64,000 nucleotides of DNA, taken from contig JAWVEY010000050.1 of the NCBI GenBank assembly GCA_033856515.1, positions 1-64,000 of the forward strand. The letters run 5' to 3'. The notes beneath the pieces were generated by a model that saw only the letters and a list, made by a program, of their open reading frames with translations, was not told the DNA's origin and did not search any database. Positions 61,579 to 64,000 of this stretch are shown here, in pieces. The translations under genes and the position numbers were made by a program. The first letter of the stretch is position 1; each line of letters starts with the position of its first letter. Origin of the DNA: JALZKA01 sp033856515 (GTDB taxonomy: Bacteria; Actinomycetota; Thermoleophilia; Solirubrobacterales; 70-9).

Positions 61579-61889
61579 AGGTCCTCCTTCTCCTCCTCGT
61601 CGGCCTCGCCGTACGACTGGGCCGTGGGATCGGATGCCTCCTCCCTCCCTGCCATGTGGGTCGGATCGGGGTTCGAGTCGGAGTCGTGGGAGGCGTTCTC
61701 GACCAGTTCCTCCTCGGCGAGCTCAAAGCCCTCGGCTTCGCCCTGGCCTGCCTCGGCAAGGGCCCGCTCAGACTCGTCGACGCCATAACCGTCGCCCGCG
61801 TCGCCGCCGATCTCGGACGCTTCGCGAGCAGCTTCCGCCTCCTGCTCGGATACGTAGTCCTCGTCGCCGTGAATTCCCTCTTCGCTCAT
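61575..61889 (-). CDS. Acidic conserved actinobacterial protein
   Basis: The 104-residue product is strongly acidic and likely disordered: DAGDGYGVDESERALAEAGQ, then GEAEGFELAEEELVENASHD and a Glu-rich C-terminus. This motif recurs in small uncharacterised actinobacterial proteins. The ATG at 61889 is preceded by AAAGGA. No catalytic or membrane features. It is convergent with ltrA, sharing its CTAG stop. Confidence 0.75.
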   Translation of the reverse strand: MSEEGIHGDEDYVSEQEAEAAREASEIGGDAGDGYGVDESERALAEAGQGEAEGFELAEEELVENASHDSDSNPDPTHMAGREEASDPTAQSYGEADEEEKEDL

Positions 61890-61974
61890 CTCTGTCCTTT
61901 CGTCGTCGAGTAGTTCCCTACCGCCCTTACCGCTGCAAGCACACGCGAAACCCGGACAGATAGGTTCTCACGAC

Positions 61975-63033
61975 ATGACCGACACGCCAAAGCTTCTCGA
62001 AGACCTGCTGCAAGTCCCGGCGCCCTCGGGCTACGAGGCCCCCGCCAGCGCTGTCTGGCGCGACGCCGCGTCCGAGTTCGCCGAGGTGCGCTCCGACGGC
62101 ATCGGCTCTTCGATCGCCGTCGTCGGCGATGACGAATCGCAACCCCTCTTCGCGGTCGCCGGCCACATGGACGAGATCGGCCTCGTCGTCACCCACATCG
62201 ACGACAAGGGCTTCATATGGTTCGGCGCCATCGGGGGATGGGATCCGCAGATCCTGGTCGGCCAGCGCGTCGAGATCGTGACCAAGGACGGGCCGGTCGC
62301 CGGAGTCGCGGGGCGAAAGCCCATTCACTTGCTCGAAGAGGACCAGCGAAAGAAGGTCGTCGAGCTGAAGCAGCTCCACATCGACATCGGCGCCGAGGAC
62401 GGCGATGCCGCCCACGAGCTCGTGCGGATCGGCGATCCGGCAGTGATCCGTGGCGAGCCGATGCGCGTGCAGGGCTCCCGCCTGGTCTCGCGCTCGATGG
62501 ACAACCGGCTCGGCGCCTACGTTGCGCTCGAGGTCGCCCGGCGCTCAGCGGAATCGGACAAGGTCTCGTGCCGCATCGCGGGCGTCGCCAACGCCCAGGA
62601 AGAGATCGGCCTCTACGGCGCGCGCACGGCTGCCTTCCACCTCGAGCCCACGCTGGCCGTCGCAGTCGACGTCACGCACGCCACCGACGCGCCCGGCATC
62701 GACGAGAACCAGGAGGGAAGCCACCACCTCGGCACCGGCCCAGTCATCAGCCGAGGCTCGACCCTCTCCCCCGTCGTCTTCGACCTGCTCGCCGAGGTGG
62801 CGGAGAAGTCCGACATCCCCCACACCTTCTCGGGCTCCGGCAACCGCACCGGCACCGATGCCGACGCGATCCAGATCACGCGCTCAGGCATCCCTGCGGG
62901 GCTTGTGTCGATTCCCCTCCGCTACATGCACTCGCCGGTCGAGATGGTGGATCTCGATGACGTCGAGAACACGATTGCCTTGCTTTTGGCTTTCGCGGAG
63001 ACACTCGGGCCGGATCTGGACCTCAGCCGCTAG
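61975..63033 (+). CDS. M42-family aminopeptidase
   Basis: The 352-residue product is a dinuclear-metal aminopeptidase of the M42 (glutamyl aminopeptidase/tetrahedral) family. It shows FAVAGHMDEIGLVV (first metal His and Asp), VSRSMDNRLGAYVALE (bridging Asp), NAQEEIGLYGA (catalytic Glu pair), VAVDVTHATDAPG (Asp) and RYMHSPVEMVDL (last His). The ATG at 61975 is the start. It ends 11 bases into the convergent PHP/RTX gene at 63023. Likely cytoplasmic peptide digestion. Confidence 0.93.
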   Translation: MTDTPKLLEDLLQVPAPSGYEAPASAVWRDAASEFAEVRSDGIGSSIAVVGDDESQPLFAVAGHMDEIGLVVTHIDDKGFIWFGAIGGWDPQILVGQRVEIVTKDGPVAGVAGRKPIHLLEEDQRKKVVELKQLHIDIGAEDGDAAHELVRIGDPAVIRGEPMRVQGSRLVSRSMDNRLGAYVALEVARRSAESDKVSCRIAGVANAQEEIGLYGARTAAFHLEPTLAVAVDVTHATDAPGIDENQEGSHHLGTGPVISRGSTLSPVVFDLLAEVAEKSDIPHTFSGSGNRTGTDADAIQITRSGIPAGLVSIPLRYMHSPVEMVDLDDVENTIALLLAFAETLGPDLDLSR

Positions 63034-64000
63034 TCGCTTCCCCAAGGTCGCTCACGACCTTCTCGCACCCCGTGGCCGTGTCGATCGAGTCGACGCGTGC
63101 GCGGTCCTGCCCCGTGCCGCAGCGGACCACGTCGACCTCGCCGTCCTGGGCGCGGATCCGGTCTGAGCCACCCCCGCCCCTGAGGACATCCTCGCCCGCG
63201 TCGCCCTTCACCCTGTCCCGGCCACGGCCTCCCGAGAGGCAGTCGTCGCCGTCGGCGCCCCGGATCCGGTCGGCGCCGCGCCTGCCCGCGACGCGGTCTG
63301 GCGCCGGCGTGCCGTCGAAGCGCTCATCGCCGTCACCGAGGCGAATCGCCGGCGCGTCCTTGCAGTGTTCCGGTGGAGGTGGCGGCTCGCCCGAGACAGG
63401 TTCTACGTAGATCGGGCTCGAAACGGTCTCGATGGCGCCCTCGCGCTGAACCTGCAGGCGGTAGCGGGCGTAGCCCAGGGCGGGGAAGTCGAAGCTGAAC
63501 TCGTCGCCCGACGGGGCAATCGGCAGGGTGAGCACCGGGAGCGCGTCCCTATACACGGCGACGAAGTAAAGGCCCGGCCGGGCCGCTCGCGCTTCGTCTA
63601 GGTTTTGAACCGTCGCGGTGAACGTGGCGCTGAATCCGGTCGCTGACTGGAGTGTGTCGCCGATCATCGCCGGGGTCATGGGGATGCCGTTCTCGGCCGC
63701 GGTGAGCCGGACGTCCGGCCCCGTCTGCCCAAAGGGCTTCACATAGGTATGGCCGGCTTCGACGCCTTCCTGGACTGCGGTTTCGGAAAGCTCGTCCGCG
63801 AACACAACCGTGGTTGCCTCGCCGACCGGCGAGGCAAGGATCGAATCGGCGCCAGAGCCCTGATCTCCGGCTTGATGCGAGTCGCTGGACCCCGTGGCGG
63901 CAATGTGGTTCGAGTTGGGGCCGCCGTCGTCGATCGCCTCATCCCAAAAGCGGATGGCGAGCGGCGTGAACGGGTTCGGGCCCGGTCGCGGCGGCTGGTC
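63023..64000 (-). CDS. CehA/McbA-type PHP metallohydrolase with RTX tail, 5' end outside window
   Basis: About 325 codons are visible; the frame is open to base 64000, so the start lies beyond. The upstream part reads NSNHIAATGSSDSH, a PHP-type metal-binding segment as in the CehA/McbA group, then AGHTYVKPFGQTGPDVRL. A beta-rich region (GLYFVAVYRDALPVL, PSGDEFSFDFPALGYARYRL in pieces) follows. The C-terminus is RTX-type glycine/Asp repeats (GDGDERFDG, GGRGRDRVKGD, RGGGGSDRI). The combination of PHP domain and RTX tail suggests an exported calcium-dependent hydrolase; the enzymatic target is unknown. Confidence 0.8.
   Translation of the reverse strand, partial: DQPPRPGPNPFTPLAIRFWDEAIDDGGPNSNHIAATGSSDSHQAGDQGSGADSILASPVGEATTVVFADELSETAVQEGVEAGHTYVKPFGQTGPDVRLTAAENGIPMTPAMIGDTLQSATGFSATFTATVQNLDEARAARPGLYFVAVYRDALPVLTLPIAPSGDEFSFDFPALGYARYRLQVQREGAIETVSSPIYVEPVSGEPPPPPEHCKDAPAIRLGDGDERFDGTPAPDRVAGRRGADRIRGADGDDCLSGGRGRDRVKGDAGEDVLRGGGGSDRIRAQDGEVDVVRCGTGQDRARVDSIDTATGCEKVVSDLGEATSG

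Overview
The window is high-GC DNA from an actinobacterium. Gene families and layout suggest the class Thermoleophilia (Solirubrobacterales-like): many exported beta-propeller and Ig-like proteins, a PdxS/PdxT pair, tlyA-nadK-recN-pyrG-xerD clustering, DUF3159 and DUF2510 proteins, and frequent GTG and TTG starts. The taxonomic call is inference from gene content, since no rRNA is present. Coding density is high and no stretch over about 300 bases lacks a gene or named feature.

Region 1 (1-7.1 kb): the 5' end of a YebC-type gene, an exported LVIVD propeller, a coupled vitamin B6 block (pdxS, pdxT, M29 aminopeptidase), an RpiR-type regulator with a small downstream gene, and small membrane or zinc-ribbon proteins. 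Region 2 (7.1-20 kb) is accessory. It holds a YczE-type membrane protein, several exported or anchored proteins (Ig-like, DUF2510, cysteine-rich, TolB-like, thioredoxin-like lipoprotein), a LuxR-type regulator, tRNA-Met(CAT), an alpha/beta hydrolase, an SDR oxidoreductase, a GT1-type glycosyltransferase and tRNA-Asn(GTT). A tRNA-derived fragment lies at 11.2 kb.

Region 3 (20-35.8 kb) is a housekeeping string, nearly all on the minus strand: tlyA, nadK, recN, pyrG, an M20-type peptidase, xerD, mutM, a P1 peptidase, recO, DUF3159, dgt, dnaG. It has several 4-base stop/start overlaps. A FAD-Rieske oxidoreductase on the plus strand interrupts it between nadK and recN.

Region 4 (36.3-41.9 kb) is a degenerate integrative element between two 70-bp direct repeats (about 65/70 identical). 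It carries an integrase C-terminal remnant, a terminase-small-subunit-like gene, an excisionase-like protein, an HTH replication-type protein, a frameshifted XRE repressor, a DUF2726-like PD-(D/E)xK nuclease and several membrane proteins of unknown role.

Region 5 (42-64 kb) mixes surface proteins with a second housekeeping string. The surface set is an RTX-repeat protein, a polysaccharide deacetylase, a Calx-beta/lamin-tail protein, a ~2,100-residue RTX/cadherin-like/beta-helix protein, a thrombospondin type 3-repeat protein, a secreted propeller and a CehA-type PHP protein with RTX tail. The housekeeping string is efp, nusB, a small XseB-like gene, ispA and dxs, followed by LtrA, an acidic protein and an M42 aminopeptidase. 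Read on the minus strand, efp-nusB-(xseB)-ispA-dxs-tlyA-nadK-recN-pyrG-xerD is a familiar bacterial order. Here it is split three times by accessory blocks: two surface genes between ispA and dxs, the CE4/lamin-tail/RTX genes plus the element between dxs and tlyA, and the FAD-Rieske gene between nadK and recN.
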